A DNA stretch of 64,000 bases from Vibrio sp. SCSIO 43135. GTDB lineage: Bacteria; Pseudomonadota; Gammaproteobacteria; Enterobacterales; Vibrionaceae. The translations under genes were made by a program, and so were the position numbers. Below are positions 19,537 through 30,678 of the stretch, piece by piece (position 1 is the stretch's first letter; every line of letters starts with the position of its first letter). Under the pieces are notes generated by a model. It was not told the origin of the DNA and did no database searches. It was given only the letters and a program-made list of their open reading frames with translations. The DNA lies in NCBI RefSeq assembly GCF_023716665.1, contig NZ_CP071859.1, forward strand, positions 2,666,001-2,730,000. Reading direction: 5' to 3'.

Positions 19537-19594
19537 ACACTAGGAACAAAGGTCAGCTCTTGAAACAATGGGTTAGTTCACCCTCCAGTTTCCA

Positions 19595-21331
19595 TTACTT
19601 CGCTTCAAGGTGGTCGACCATCAATTGTAAAGATTGGTTACCTCGAAACTCGTTAATATCCAACTTGTACGCTAAGCGTACTGTTTTTACTGACGCATCT
19701 GGCCAACGGCGCAAATCGACGTTAAATGCGATTCCATCAATCATGATATTAGTTGGGTGACCTTTATGCAGAGGCTCTAGCATTAACTTGAGGTGTTTCT
19801 CCCCCACCAATTTCTGGTGCAACACTTTGAACTCACCATCGAAGATAGGTTCTGGGAACGCTTGCCCCCATGGACCACCAGCGCGAAGCAACTCTGCAGT
19901 GTGCATAGAAAACTCTTCCGGCGTGAGTTCACCATCACTCAATATGACCCCTTTTAATGCGGCTTCATCAAGATCTTCTTTCACGGCGGCATCAAATAGC
20001 TTAGAAAACTGTTCAAAATTATTTTCAGCTACCGTCAAACCTGCCGCCATAGCATGGCCACCAAATTTTACAATTAAGCCAGGATTTTGAGTATCAATCC
20101 GATCCAATACATCTCGCATGTGTAAACCTGGAATCGATCGACAAGAGCCTTTAATGCTACCTTCACCACCGTCGGCAAACGCAATCACTGGGCGATGGAA
20201 TTTTTCTTTGATTCTCGACGCTAAAATGCCGATTACACCTTGATGCCAATCACGTTGGAACAGCACAAGTCCATGGGGCATGTCCTTATCACCAAACTGG
20301 AGTCGTTCACAAAAAGCCATGGCTTCTTGCTTCATCCCCTCTTCAATCTCTTTGCGCGTTTGATTCAATCCATCCAGCTCACTCGCCATTCTTCTTGCTG
20401 CATGGATGTTATTACTCATAAGTAGCTCTACACCGAATGACATGTCATCCAATCGGCCCGCGGCATTGATTCTTGGCCCCAATGCAAAGCCAAAATCTGA
20501 AGCGACTAAGCGGCGTGCATCGCGCTTCGCTACTTCAATCAAAGCTTGAATTCCTGGCCGGGCTTTACCTGCGCGAATACGTTGTAAGCCTTGATGAACC
20601 AAAATTCGGTTGTTATCGTCCAGCGGCACGACATCGGCTACGGTACCGAGTGCCACAAGGTCTATAAGCTCCATTAACTTTGGCTCGGCCATCCCTTTAT
20701 CGGCAAACCAACCAACCTTTCTCATATGCACACACAGCGCCATCATGAGATAAAATGCAACGCCTACTCCCGCCAGTGCCTTTGACGGGAAATCGCAGCT
20801 GTCTAGATTCGGGTTCACCATTGCATCAACATCAGGCAGCACATGTCCAGGCAAGTGATGATCGGTGACAAGTACTTGTAAGCCTTGCTCTTTGGCATAA
20901 CGAACACCGTCAATCGACGATACTCCGTTATCTACCGTCATGATGACTTCAGCACCGATTTCAATCGCTTGATCAACCACTTCAGGGCTCAAACCATAAC
21001 CATCTTCAAAACGGTTAGGCACCAAGTAGTCAACGTTATGGCTACCAAGCATTCTTAATGCAAGCACTGATAACGCGGAACTGGTTGCACCATCAGCATC
21101 AAAATCACCGACAACAATAATGCGCTTGTTTTCAGTAATTGCATTGAAAAGCAGCACAACAGCGGCATCAATGCCACCTAACTTTTGATAAGAGTGCAGA
21201 GCGCGCGCTGATGTTTCTAGTTGCTGGGTAGAAGCAATACCACGGTTGATATAGATGCGCTTTAAGATAGGTGCTATCGAGTCAGGCAGTAAGGATAAAT
21301 CAGGTTCGGGGCGGCGTTGAATTTCTATCAT
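19595..21331 (-). CDS. recJ: Single-stranded-DNA-specific 5'-3' exonuclease RecJ
   Basis: RecJ degrades 5'-ended single strands in recombination (RecF pathway) and mismatch repair. The 578-residue protein carries the DHH-family metal-binding motifs: VVGDFDADGATSSAL, MTVDNGVSS, VTDHHLPG and DAMVNPN, then DHHA1 (FGGHAMAAGLTV) and an OB-like C-terminal domain. It is the last gene of the xerD-dsbC-recJ operon, the same order as in E. coli. Confidence 0.97.
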   Translation of the reverse strand: MIEIQRRPEPDLSLLPDSIAPILKRIYINRGIASTQQLETSARALHSYQKLGGIDAAVVLLFNAITENKRIIVVGDFDADGATSSALSVLALRMLGSHNVDYLVPNRFEDGYGLSPEVVDQAIEIGAEVIMTVDNGVSSIDGVRYAKEQGLQVLVTDHHLPGHVLPDVDAMVNPNLDSCDFPSKALAGVGVAFYLMMALCVHMRKVGWFADKGMAEPKLMELIDLVALGTVADVVPLDDNNRILVHQGLQRIRAGKARPGIQALIEVAKRDARRLVASDFGFALGPRINAAGRLDDMSFGVELLMSNNIHAARRMASELDGLNQTRKEIEEGMKQEAMAFCERLQFGDKDMPHGLVLFQRDWHQGVIGILASRIKEKFHRPVIAFADGGEGSIKGSCRSIPGLHMRDVLDRIDTQNPGLIVKFGGHAMAAGLTVAENNFEQFSKLFDAAVKEDLDEAALKGVILSDGELTPEEFSMHTAELLRAGGPWGQAFPEPIFDGEFKVLHQKLVGEKHLKLMLEPLHKGHPTNIMIDGIAFNVDLRRWPDASVKTVRLAYKLDINEFRGNQSLQLMVDHLEAK

Positions 21332-21379
21332 AACAGAGTAATAAGGCAGGCTTTACGCCTGCCTCCTTTTCAATATTGA

Positions 21380-22195
21380 TTATTTTTCTAGGCGAGAAAG
21401 CAGTTCTGAAGGCGGTAAGTAACCACCAATCATTTCCCCACCAGGTAGGAATATGGAAGGTGTACCACTAATACCTAACTCACGGCCTAGAGTATAATGC
21501 TGAGCGATGGTTTTCTTAAACGGTGTTAGATCACCATTTGGCTCCGGCATTTTACGATTAACTTTCGCATCATGCATTGCGAGCTTAGGATCTTGTGCAG
21601 CCCATATTGCCGCCATCTGCTCAGCCACAGAGCCCGTTGCACCTTGCCTTGGGTATGCCATGTATCTAACCGTGATGCCTAGCTTATTGTAATCGCTCAT
21701 TTGATCATGCAGGCGAACGCAGTAACCACAAGTAATATCGGTAAATACCGTCACGACATACTTTTCGTTTTCAGCCTTAAACTCGATGGTTGAATCTTTA
21801 AGAGCGGCAATTTTCTCCGCGTTAATTGGCGCTTGACGTTTAGCCAAAACATCTTCGTAGCTGCCATCTTCTTTTAGGTGGTACAACGTTCCGGCTAAGA
21901 AGTAGTCTCCAGTTGGTGAGGCGAATAATACCCCTCCAGAAGTTTGAACCTCGACCAAACCGTCAATATCCGAAGGCTTTACGCTTAGGACTTTAAGGCC
22001 TAGCTTGCTGAACTTGTCTTGGAATTGTTTCGCTTCACCAGTCAATTGCCCTTCTTTACTCGCAACAGCGGTATTATCAGTCTGAGCAGGTTGTTGTTCT
22101 GCGGCTTCCGCGGATTTATTTTCTTCACTACATGCAGCAAGCAGTAGTGGCAATGCAATAAGTGGTAGTCGGCGTAGTACGCTCATTAAATTCAC
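21380..22195 (-). CDS. dsbC: Thiol:disulfide isomerase DsbC, predicted lipoprotein form
   Basis: DsbC shuffles wrong disulfides in periplasmic proteins. The 271-residue product has an N-terminal hydrophobic segment ending in LLLAAC-SEEN, a lipobox, so a membrane-anchored lipoprotein is predicted (Ser at +2 suggests outer-membrane sorting). A flexible E/Q/A-rich linker of about 30 residues precedes the dimerisation domain, then the thioredoxin-fold domain with CGYC and the cis-Pro loop GISGTPSIF. The two further cysteines of E. coli DsbC (IWCAKD and PASCD) are absent: here IWAAQD and PNGD. It is 6 bp after xerD and 48 bp before recJ. Confidence 0.92.
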   Translation of the reverse strand: MNLMSVLRRLPLIALPLLLAACSEENKSAEAAEQQPAQTDNTAVASKEGQLTGEAKQFQDKFSKLGLKVLSVKPSDIDGLVEVQTSGGVLFASPTGDYFLAGTLYHLKEDGSYEDVLAKRQAPINAEKIAALKDSTIEFKAENEKYVVTVFTDITCGYCVRLHDQMSDYNKLGITVRYMAYPRQGATGSVAEQMAAIWAAQDPKLAMHDAKVNRKMPEPNGDLTPFKKTIAQHYTLGRELGISGTPSIFLPGGEMIGGYLPPSELLSRLEK

Positions 22196-22201
22196 CTTAA
22201 A

Positions 22202-23110
22202 TCAAGCTCTTGGATGATGCTCGCTATGTAGCTGTTTCAATCTTTCTGTGGCGACGTGAGTATAAATTTGTGTAGTAGATAAGTCACTATGGCCTAAAAG
22301 CATCTGTACGACTCTGAGATCTGCGCCATAGTTCAATAAATGCGTTGCAAACGCGTGCCGCAGCACATGTGGGGACAATAACTCTGTGTCGATACCTGCG
22401 ATCACTGCATAGTGCTTGATTCGATGCCAAAACGTCTGCCTTGTCATTTGACGTGCGCGTTTACTCGGAAAGACTACGTCAGATGTATTATCACCAAGCA
22501 GATCAGCTCGTCCGTTAGAAAGAAATGCTTCAATCCAATCAACAGCATTCTCTCCCATTGGCACCAGCCTTTCTTTACCACCTTTACCCGTTACTCGAAC
22601 AACACCTTGGCGTAGGCTGATGTTCTCCATGGTCAAGCTCACTAACTCTGTCACGCGCAGCCCTGTCGCGTACAAAAGTTCAAGCATGGCTTTATCTCTT
22701 AGTTCCATAGGGTCGTTAGGGTCTGGCGCATCGAGTAATGCGTCCACCTGCGCTTCCGACAAATCTTTGGGTAAACGCTTTGGCAGCTTAGGACTGACCA
22801 ATAGTGCACTAGGATCATCAGCTCGAAGTTTTTCTCTGTGCAAATACTGGAACAAACGGCGAATTGCCGACAGCATGCGAGCCCGAGAGGTTTGTTTGTA
22901 ATCTTGGTCCACCAGCCACGTTTGATATTCTTGCAATCCCGACAAGCTGATAAAGTCCAATCGATAGTTATTCTGCTCCATCCACTGCAACAATTTTTTC
23001 AGATCATTACGGTAAGACGCCAGTGTATTTTCCGATAGGCCTCGCTCCATCCACATAGAATCAAGAAACTGCTCAACGATACCTTGGTCAGCTGACATTA
23101 TTTCAGACAC
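22202..23110 (-). CDS. xerD: Site-specific tyrosine recombinase XerD
   Basis: XerD acts with XerC at dif to resolve chromosome dimers at FtsK's direction. The 302-residue protein has an N-terminal SAM-like core-binding domain and the C-terminal catalytic domain with LLYATGLRVTELVSL (first Arg), the beta-hairpin Lys in VTGKGGKERLVP, HVLRHAFATHLLNYG (His-x-x-Arg), GHSDLSTTQIYTHV (second His and the Tyr nucleophile). The start is GTG at 23110, behind GAGG at a good distance; ATG at 23098 is an alternative. First gene of xerD-dsbC-recJ. Confidence 0.97.
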   Translation of the reverse strand: MSEIMSADQGIVEQFLDSMWMERGLSENTLASYRNDLKKLLQWMEQNNYRLDFISLSGLQEYQTWLVDQDYKQTSRARMLSAIRRLFQYLHREKLRADDPSALLVSPKLPKRLPKDLSEAQVDALLDAPDPNDPMELRDKAMLELLYATGLRVTELVSLTMENISLRQGVVRVTGKGGKERLVPMGENAVDWIEAFLSNGRADLLGDNTSDVVFPSKRARQMTRQTFWHRIKHYAVIAGIDTELLSPHVLRHAFATHLLNYGADLRVVQMLLGHSDLSTTQIYTHVATERLKQLHSEHHPRA

Positions 23111-23256
23111 GGTAAAACCTCTTTATTTAGCTGTCCTCAGGTTAAGTGAGAGTGGGCGCTAATGCTATAAAAATTCACATTTCGCTCTGATAGGCGCTGC
23201 AATTCTCGTCAGAATATGGGTAGAATCCGACATCTCCCATCAAAAATCACAATTTT

Positions 23257-23775
23257 ATGAAGATCGGACTGTTTTACGGCTCAACCACCTGCTATACCGA
23301 AATGGCAGCAGAAAAAATTCGCGCAATTATCGGTGAAGACCTTGTCGACATCCATAACGTTAAAGAAAGTCCACTTTCTTTAGTCAGTGATTACGATCTG
23401 TTGATCTTTGGTATCTCTACGTGGGATTTTGGCGAAATCCAAGAAGATTGGAGCGCAATATGGGATCAAATCGCTGGCGTATCTCTAAACGGCAAGTGCG
23501 TCGCCTTGTTCGGACTCGGCGATCAAGAAGGCTATGGCGAGTGGTATCTCGATGCCATGGGGATGCTGCATGATGAAATCGTCGCAATTGGTGCACAGGT
23601 CATCGGTTACTGGCCAAATCAAGGCTACGAATTCGAAGCATCGAAAGCGCTGACAGAAGACAAGTCTCATTTTGTTGGTCTGGCTCTTGATGAAGATTCA
23701 CAATATGAACTTAGCGATGAACGCATTGCGTCTTGGGTAGAGCAAATTTTGGTGGAATACCAAGAAACGCTTTAA
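23257..23775 (+). CDS. fldB: Flavodoxin FldB
   Basis: A small FMN electron carrier; 172 aa fits the long-chain flavodoxins. The phosphate-binding loop [16 protein letters not shown] is of the FldB type, followed by the flavin-flanking loops [14 protein letters not shown] and [19 protein letters not shown]. It is divergent from xerD, as in E. coli. No strong Shine-Dalgarno is visible upstream of the ATG. Confidence 0.93.
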   Translation: MKIGLFYGSTTCYTEMAAEKIRAIIGEDLVDIHNVKESPLSLVSDYDLLIFGISTWDFGEIQEDWSAIWDQIAGVSLNGKCVALFGLGDQEGYGEWYLDAMGMLHDEIVAIGAQVIGYWPNQGYEFEASKALTEDKSHFVGLALDEDSQYELSDERIASWVEQILVEYQETL

Positions 23776-23799
23776 CAGACCGCTTCAATAAAGGATAAC

Positions 23800-23832
23800 A
23801 AAGGGCTGGGGTGAAAATACCAGCCCTTTTTC
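23800..23832. terminator. Terminator between fldB and ampD
   Basis: AAAGGGCTGG pairs with CCAGCCCTTT (23800-23809 with 23820-23829), then TTTCT. It ends fldB and may also act on ampD, which converges. Confidence 0.85.
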
Positions 23833-23879
23833 TATGATGCCACTCATACATAGTGGCTCCAACAATCTGACTTCAACGA

Positions 23880-24434
23880 CTAGAGCGCGTTATTTTTTAG
23901 AGACCGACGGAATCTAACCCAATCAAAGACTAATCCAGGGTCGGTTTTTCTCAGTGGCGCAATGTATTGATGGCCTGTGATTCTCGGCACGGTGATACCT
24001 GGGAATGTGTCCATTAACTGCAGAGTAAGTGCCTGCAACGCAGCATACTGTTCTTCTGTATAAGCAAGGTAATCACAGCCTTCCAGCTCAATGCCTATTG
24101 AGTAGTCATTGCACTTCTCCCGCCCTGCAAAGCTAGACGCCCCCGCATGCCACGCTCGAGCCTTAAAAGGGACAAACTGTACTACCTCTCCATCTCTGCG
24201 AATTAAGCAGTGCGCCGACACACCCATCTTATGGATTACCTGAAAAAAAGGGTGTTCATTCGGGTCCAGATTACCAGTAAAGAATTGCTCAATATACGGC
24301 CCACCAAACTGACCCGGAGGCAAACTGATGTTATGGACCACCAGCAAAGATATGTCGCTGTTGTCACTTCTTTGGTCGAAATAGGGAGACGGCACATGCC
24401 GCGCGTGGCTATACCAGCCTTGGCTATCAATCAT
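23880..24434 (-). CDS. ampD: 1,6-anhydro-N-acetylmuramyl-L-alanine amidase AmpD
   Basis: AmpD is a cytoplasmic zinc amidase that cleaves anhydro-muropeptides during wall recycling; loss derepresses AmpC beta-lactamases where AmpR is present. The 184-residue protein has the zinc ligands in LLVVHNISLPPG (His), TGHQYIAPLRKTDPG (His and Asp) and the catalytic Glu in SIGIELEG. It has no signal peptide, as expected. It is divergent from nadC, the usual enteric arrangement; no ampE follows here. Confidence 0.96.
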   Translation of the reverse strand: MIDSQGWYSHARHVPSPYFDQRSDNSDISLLVVHNISLPPGQFGGPYIEQFFTGNLDPNEHPFFQVIHKMGVSAHCLIRRDGEVVQFVPFKARAWHAGASSFAGREKCNDYSIGIELEGCDYLAYTEEQYAALQALTLQLMDTFPGITVPRITGHQYIAPLRKTDPGLVFDWVRFRRSLKNNAL

Positions 24435-24529
24435 ATTCGGCTTTCACTAGAGTTGGAGCTAATAATTTGGAGTTGATCTAATAGTTTGATTTTATCGGTT
24501 TAGAAATGAAATGCGAACTTAAGGGCTGA

Positions 24530-25492
<963 letters not shown>

Positions 25493-25535
25493 CCTTACAT
25501 TTAAATTGGAATAAACATCTTATTTTTCAAACAAT

Positions 25536-25560
25536 AAAGGGAAGCTTAGGCTTCCCTTTT
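25536..25560 (+). terminator. Terminator after nadC
   Basis: AAAGGGAAGC pairs with GCTTCCCTTT around TTAG, followed by T and CAGTTT. It separates nadC from the pil operon. Confidence 0.8.
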
Positions 25561-25746
25561 CAGTTTCTCTCGTTGTTAATATATATACAATTAGTTTGAC
25601 ATCCATCGAATACATTTGCTCGGAGTATGAAAGCGTGCATTAACTTTTACTAATTGACTCGCGCAAACTCTTTAACCTCATTCCCCACTTTTCAGATGCT
25701 TCCTATGCTCAGCGACATTCATTTTTCATCGCATATGGAGACTAGG

Positions 25747-26175
25747 ATGAAAACAAGTAACAAACCTAAGCAGAGTGGTTTCACTCTGATCGAGCTTATG
25801 ATTGTAGTGGCGATCATTGGTGTATTGTCAGCAATCGCTGTTCCTGCGTATAAGGATTATGTAACGAAAAGCGAGGTAGCTTCAGCTGTAGCTACCCTAA
25901 AATCGATCATTACTCCAGCGGAATTGTTTTATCAAGAAAACGGTGATGTCCCGAGTAATACCAACGACCTCAACTCTGTTGGTGTTGGTAGTAATGCAGT
26001 TAAAACAGGGGCTCTAGGCTTCTCATCAAATGCTATTAATGTATCCTCATTTATCGACTCAAATAGCGCCGCTACAGTCACTATTACTCGAGACGATAAT
26101 AATGGTTGGATTTGTTCTGTATCAGGCTTAGGAAGCCTATCAAGCGCAGCACCTACGGGCTGCCCTCATAGCTAA
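25747..26175 (+). CDS. pilA: Type IV major pilin PilA
   Basis: The prepilin of 142 aa has a short basic leader (MKTSNKPKQSG) cut by PilD before F, then the class IVa hydrophobic helix FTLIELMIVVAIIGVLSAIA with Glu5. The C-terminal domain is short and ends in a Cys pair (WICSVSGL...GCPHS) that forms the D-region loop. I place the start at 25747, behind GGAG; the frame runs to 25654 without family similarity. Pili of this type serve DNA uptake, attachment and colonisation in vibrios. The globular part is low in similarity between strains, so strain-specific variation is expected. Confidence 0.95.
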   Translation: MKTSNKPKQSGFTLIELMIVVAIIGVLSAIAVPAYKDYVTKSEVASAVATLKSIITPAELFYQENGDVPSNTNDLNSVGVGSNAVKTGALGFSSNAINVSSFIDSNSAATVTITRDDNNGWICSVSGLGSLSSAAPTGCPHS

Positions 26176-26185
26176 TCACCAGCAA

Positions 26186-27871
26186 GTGCTCACCAACCTC
26201 GCAACCATACTTCGCCAAGCAGAGCTGCTCTCACCTACTCAAGAGCAAGCACTTGGCGAACATATACAAGCTTCAGGAACATGTGTTCCTGAAGCTTTAC
26301 TTGCTCTCGACATCTTCAGTCATCAAGAACTCACCACTCATCTAAGCCAGCTCTTTGGTTTACCCGAAACGGACATTACTCGATTTGATTACTCATCTCT
26401 TTGTGGCCAACTAGGACTACGAGAGCTGATTACTCGCTTTCAAGCACTCCCGCTACTCAGCAATAATTCAGTTTTGACCATTGCGGTAGCCGATCCTACT
26501 CATATCCAAATCGAAGACGAGTTTCGTTTCGCTACAGGGCTACAAGTCGAGTTAGTTCTGGCTGACTTCAAAGTGATTCAATCGGCGATCCGGCAACTGT
26601 ATGGTAAGCGAATCGGTCAGCAGGCTTCTGGCAATCGGGACATAAGCCAAGACGAACTCGCCGATCTTGTCGAAGTGGCCGATGATGAAATCAACGCGAT
26701 TGAAGATCTTAGCCAAGACGACTCCCCCGTGAGTCGATTTATCAACCAAATCTTGCTCGATGCGGTCCGAAAAGGGGCCTCAGATATTCATTTTGAGCCA
26801 TACGAAGACCTTTATCGAGTGCGCCTCCGCTGCGATGGAATATTGGTTGAAACCCAACAGCCTGCCAACCATCTCAGCCGGCGCTTGTCGGCGCGAGTGA
26901 AAATTCTAGCTAGCCTTGATATCGCAGAACGTAGGCTGCCGCAAGATGGGCGCATCAAGCTCAAGCTAAACGAAACCACAGCCGTCGACATGCGCGTTTC
27001 AACCCTACCAACCCTTTGGGGGGAGAAAATAGTACTCCGTATTCTAGATAGTAGCAGCGCAAATTTGGATATCGATAAATTGGGTTATAACGAACAACAA
27101 AAGCAACTGTACCTGCAAGCACTTAAACGTCCTCAGGGCATGATTCTAATGACAGGCCCAACGGGGAGTGGAAAAACGGTCTCCCTATATACAGGCCTTT
27201 CCATTCTCAACACGTCCCAAGTCAACATATCTACTGCTGAAGATCCGGTTGAGATCAACTTGACCGGGATAAATCAAGTTCAGGTACAACCAAAGATCGG
27301 TTTCGGTTTCGCCCAAGCACTACGATCATTCCTTCGTCAAGATCCGGATATCGTCATGGTAGGGGAAATTCGCGATTTTGAAACCGCAGAGATCGCCGTT
27401 AAAGCTTCGCAAACAGGCCATCTCGTCTTATCAACTCTCCATACTAACTCTGCGGCAGAAACCGTAGTTCGATTAAGTAACATGGGGGTCGAAGCCTTCA
27501 ACCTTGCCTCATCCCTCAGCCTAATTATCGCCCAGCGATTAGCTCGCAGGCTTTGTTCACATTGTAAGACTCCAGTACAGGATGATGCATTAATTCACCA
27601 ACTCTCTCTGCCGAAAGAAAGCACGCTATTTGAAGCCAATCCCAAAGGGTGTAGTGAATGTACTGGTGGTTATTTAGGGCGGGTTGGGATTTACGAAGTA
27701 ATGCCATTTGATGACAAGCTTTCTCAAGCTGTCATAAAAGGCGCAGTGGTTCAGGACATTGAACTACTGGCTAAATCGCGAGGAATGCAAACGTTAAAAG
27801 AGTCAGGGCTCGAAAAGCTGAAGCATGGCATAACCAGCTACAGTGAACTGCAGCGCGTTCTTTATCTTTAA
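26186..27871 (+). CDS. pilB: Type IV pilus extension ATPase PilB
   Basis: PilB is the hexameric ATPase driving pilus assembly from the cytoplasm. The 561-residue protein has an N-terminal GspE/MshEN-type domain (about 1-150), the central ATPase domain with Walker [11 protein letters not shown], Asp box EDPVEINL, Walker [12 protein letters not shown], the [11 protein letters not shown] box, and a tetracysteine zinc site (CSHCK and CSECTGG). The start is GTG at 26186, 10 bp after the pilA stop, without a strong Shine-Dalgarno. A perfect inverted repeat lies in its first 110 bases (26268-26297). Confidence 0.96.
   Translation: MLTNLATILRQAELLSPTQEQALGEHIQASGTCVPEALLALDIFSHQELTTHLSQLFGLPETDITRFDYSSLCGQLGLRELITRFQALPLLSNNSVLTIAVADPTHIQIEDEFRFATGLQVELVLADFKVIQSAIRQLYGKRIGQQASGNRDISQDELADLVEVADDEINAIEDLSQDDSPVSRFINQILLDAVRKGASDIHFEPYEDLYRVRLRCDGILVETQQPANHLSRRLSARVKILASLDIAERRLPQDGRIKLKLNETTAVDMRVSTLPTLWGEKIVLRILDSSSANLDIDKLGYNEQQKQLYLQALKRPQGMILMTGPTGSGKTVSLYTGLSILNTSQVNISTAEDPVEINLTGINQVQVQPKIGFGFAQALRSFLRQDPDIVMVGEIRDFETAEIAVKASQTGHLVLSTLHTNSAAETVVRLSNMGVEAFNLASSLSLIIAQRLARRLCSHCKTPVQDDALIHQLSLPKESTLFEANPKGCSECTGGYLGRVGIYEVMPFDDKLSQAVIKGAVVQDIELLAKSRGMQTLKESGLEKLKHGITSYSELQRVLYL
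26268..26297 (+). repeat. Perfect 14 bp inverted repeat inside the pilB 5' coding region
   Basis: AAGCTTCAGGAACA (26268-26281) and TGTTCCTGAAGCTT (26284-26297) are exact reverse complements separated by 2 bp, beginning 82 bp into pilB. The resulting mRNA hairpin would be very stable. No T-run follows, so it is not a terminator in the strict sense. Confidence 0.85.
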
Positions 27872-27894
27872 ATCTCATCAACACCGTGACTTCT

Positions 27895-29121
27895 ATGAAA
27901 CGATCGACAACCTCTACGCTCAAAAATTACCGCTGGAAAGGCATCAATAGTTCAGGAAAAAAAGTCGCAGGACAAACCCTTGCACTCACTGAACTTGAGG
28001 TTCGAGATAAACTGAAAGAACAGCATATTCAGATCAAGAAAGTAAAAAAAGGCAGTGTCTCTCTTTTCACACGTTTGGCACATCGAGTTAAAGCGAAAGA
28101 TATCACTTTACTCACTCGTCAGTTAGCGACCATGCTCGCCACGGGGGTTCCAATCGTCCAAGCACTTAAACTCGTCTCTGATAACCACCGCAAAGCAGAA
28201 ATGAAATCGATCTTGTCGCAAGTCACCAAAGCCGTCGAAGCGGGAACACCTATCTCCAAAGCAATGCGCACCGCAAGCCCACACTTTGATTCACTCTACG
28301 TCGATTTAGTCGCAACAGGAGAGCAAGCGGGTAATATTGCACAGGTCTTTGAAAGGCTTGCTACCTACAGAGAAAAAAGCGAACAGCTGAAAGCCAAGGT
28401 GATCAAAGCCCTCATTTACCCCGCGATGGTTGTATTAGTCGCTCTAGGTGTATCTTATCTAATGCTCACAATGGTTATCCCTGAATTTGAGATGATGTTT
28501 AAAGGCTTTGGTGCAGATCTTCCGTGGTTTACGCAGCAAGTGCTAAAGCTGTCTCATTTAGCGCAAGCGTACAGTGTGTTCATCGCTGCAGGCATCGCTA
28601 CTATCGTATTGGCTATCAAGATTATCCGCAGTCGCTCACTTCAATTTCGCCTTTCGACTTGCAGAGCGGGGTTACGTTTTCCCATCATAGGCGGGGTGCT
28701 AACCAAAGCCGCTATTGCTAAGTTCAGCCGTACACTCGCGACGAGCTTTAGCGCGGGAATTCCTATACTCTCAAGCTTAAAAACTACCGCAAAAACCGCA
28801 GGGAACATTCACTACCAAGTCGCAATCGATGATGTTTACCGAGATACCGCAGCAGGCATGCCGATGTATATTGCAATGCGTAACACCCAAGCATTTCCGG
28901 AGATGGTGCTACAAATGGTAATGATTGGTGAGGAGTCGGGGAAACTGGATGACATGCTCAACAAAGTTGCCAGTATTTATGAATTCGAAGTCGATAACAC
29001 CGTTGATAACCTTGGAAAGATTCTTGAGCCTCTGATCATTGTCTTTCTAGGTGGGGTTGTAGGTGGATTAGTGGTCGCAATGTATCTACCAATCTTTAAC
29101 TTAATGAGTGTATTAGGATAA
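27895..29121 (+). CDS. pilC: Type IV pilus inner-membrane platform protein PilC
   Basis: PilC is the polytopic membrane protein on which PilB acts. Two repeated GspF/T2SSF domains are visible: the first around [22 protein letters not shown], the second around [21 protein letters not shown], each followed by hydrophobic helices; there are three main membrane segments (about 170-190, 220-245, and the C-terminal [16 protein letters not shown]). I prefer ATG 27895 (408 aa); GTG 27886 in the same frame adds three residues, and neither has a good Shine-Dalgarno. Between pilB and pilD. Confidence 0.95.
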   Translation: MKRSTTSTLKNYRWKGINSSGKKVAGQTLALTELEVRDKLKEQHIQIKKVKKGSVSLFTRLAHRVKAKDITLLTRQLATMLATGVPIVQALKLVSDNHRKAEMKSILSQVTKAVEAGTPISKAMRTASPHFDSLYVDLVATGEQAGNIAQVFERLATYREKSEQLKAKVIKALIYPAMVVLVALGVSYLMLTMVIPEFEMMFKGFGADLPWFTQQVLKLSHLAQAYSVFIAAGIATIVLAIKIIRSRSLQFRLSTCRAGLRFPIIGGVLTKAAIAKFSRTLATSFSAGIPILSSLKTTAKTAGNIHYQVAIDDVYRDTAAGMPMYIAMRNTQAFPEMVLQMVMIGEESGKLDDMLNKVASIYEFEVDNTVDNLGKILEPLIIVFLGGVVGGLVVAMYLPIFNLMSVLG

Positions 29122-29166
29122 TATGAGGCATTGCTAACAACCGCACCACTCTAACTCGAGCCCCTT

Positions 29167-30036
29167 ATGGAAGCATTTGACTACTACCCCTGGCTTTTCC
29201 CTACACTTGCAACCCTATTTGGGCTTATCATTGGCAGCTTCCTTAATGTAGTGATCCATCGCTTACCGATTATTATGGAACGAGAGTGGCGTAAAGAATG
29301 CTCTGAAAGCTTCCCTGAATATAAAATTTCCCCACCCGAAGGGGAATATACTCTGAGCCTCCCTCGCTCGACTTGCCCAAAATGCAAGACTCAACTGAGA
29401 TTAATCGACAATATTCCTGTCTTAAGTTGGCTAATGCTAAAAGGCAAATGCCATCAATGCAGCCAACCCATCAGCGTCCGTTACCCTTTAGTTGAACTAC
29501 TTGCTGCGTCGATGAGCTTCATCGTCGCTTTCCACTTTGGTTTTAGCTATTTCTCAGTCGCGCTTCTGTTTTTCACTTTTATTTTGATTGCTGCGACCTT
29601 TATCGACCTCGATACCATGCTGCTTCCCGACCAACTCACACTGCCACTCGTTTGGTTTGGCATCGCTTTATCGCTCTTCGGGGTAAGCCCTGTTTCATTA
29701 GAGGATTCCGTCATTGGTGCCATGGCTGGGTATTTGTGTTTATGGAGTGTCTACTGGCTATTTAAGTTGCTCACAGGGAAGGAAGGTATGGGCTACGGTG
29801 ACTTTAAGCTGTTAGCAGCACTCGGAGCGTGGCTTGGCTGGCAACACCTACCTTTGATTATCTTACTCTCTTCCCTAGTTGGTCTGTGCTTTGGGCTAAT
29901 TCAGCTACGCTTACAAAAGAAAGGGATAGATAAAGCGTTTCCGTTCGGCCCCTACTTAGCTATTGCGGGGTGGATAAGCTTGATTTTCGGCGAACAAATC
30001 ATGGCTTGGTACTTAGGCTCGGTAATGGGAATTTAA
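29167..30036 (+). CDS. pilD: Prepilin peptidase / N-methyltransferase PilD
   Basis: PilD cuts the leader from type IV pilins and type II secretion pseudopilins and methylates the new N-terminus. The 289-residue membrane protein has a cytoplasmic zinc loop with two CxxC pairs (CPKCK and CHQC), and the two catalytic aspartates in [16 protein letters not shown] and [16 protein letters not shown]. About seven or eight membrane helices are apparent. It ends 1 bp before the coaE ATG, so the genes are likely cotranscribed. Confidence 0.97.
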   Translation: MEAFDYYPWLFPTLATLFGLIIGSFLNVVIHRLPIIMEREWRKECSESFPEYKISPPEGEYTLSLPRSTCPKCKTQLRLIDNIPVLSWLMLKGKCHQCSQPISVRYPLVELLAASMSFIVAFHFGFSYFSVALLFFTFILIAATFIDLDTMLLPDQLTLPLVWFGIALSLFGVSPVSLEDSVIGAMAGYLCLWSVYWLFKLLTGKEGMGYGDFKLLAALGAWLGWQHLPLIILLSSLVGLCFGLIQLRLQKKGIDKAFPFGPYLAIAGWISLIFGEQIMAWYLGSVMGI

Positions 30037-30037
30037 A

Positions 30038-30652
30038 ATGCCTTTTGTAATTGGATTAACCGGCGGTATCGCCAGTGGCAAGACCACAGTGGCAAACCTA
30101 TTTCACCACCACTTTGGTATCGATATTGTCGATGCCGATATTGTGGCGCGAGAAGTTGTTGAACCTGGAACTAAAGGGTTAACTGCGATAGCAGAGCATT
30201 TTGGTAACGACATTTTGCTAAGCTCCGGCGAACTCAACCGCAGCGCATTGAGAGAACGTATTTTTTCCAATCCAGAGGAAAAGAGCTGGCTCAATCAATT
30301 ACTGCATCCAATGATTCGTCAGCAAATGACTGAACAACTTGAAAAGACCCGTTCAGACTATGCATTACTTGTTGTGCCATTGCTTGTCGAAAACAATTTG
30401 CAAACAATGGCAAATAGAGTGCTTGTGGTCGATGTAGACGAAAATACTCAAATCTCGCGCACCATGGAAAGAGACAAGGTATCAGAGCAACAAGTTCGCT
30501 CTATCCTTGCTTCTCAAAGCTCTAGAGAACAGAGGTTATCCATCGCTGATGATGTGGTTAAAAATAATACGGGAAACGAAAAACTTTTGCCTCAAATCAC
30601 AGAATTACATCAAAAGTACCTAGCTATTTGTAGGGAAAATCGGTCAGAATAA
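30038..30652 (+). CDS. coaE: Dephospho-CoA kinase
   Basis: CoaE phosphorylates the ribose 3'-OH of dephospho-CoA, the last step of CoA synthesis. The 204-residue protein has the P-loop GLTGGIASGKTTVA, the DADIVAREVVEPG substrate motif and VVPLLVEN in the lid region. It is downstream of pilD and upstream of zapD; panB and panC of the same pathway lie at the start of the window. Confidence 0.97.
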   Translation: MPFVIGLTGGIASGKTTVANLFHHHFGIDIVDADIVAREVVEPGTKGLTAIAEHFGNDILLSSGELNRSALRERIFSNPEEKSWLNQLLHPMIRQQMTEQLEKTRSDYALLVVPLLVENNLQTMANRVLVVDVDENTQISRTMERDKVSEQQVRSILASQSSREQRLSIADDVVKNNTGNEKLLPQITELHQKYLAICRENRSE

Positions 30653-30678
30653 AAGGGTTAAGGACGAAGGCGCGCTAA

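Larger units (their letters stand above)
19181..19594. other. pdhR - recJ intergenic region
   Basis: This 414 bp region holds the pdhR operon control region (PdhR box at 19348-19362) and, at the recJ side, a terminator-like hairpin (19504-19536). The rest is AT-rich; I see no ORF with family similarity and no other structured element. Confidence 0.6.
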
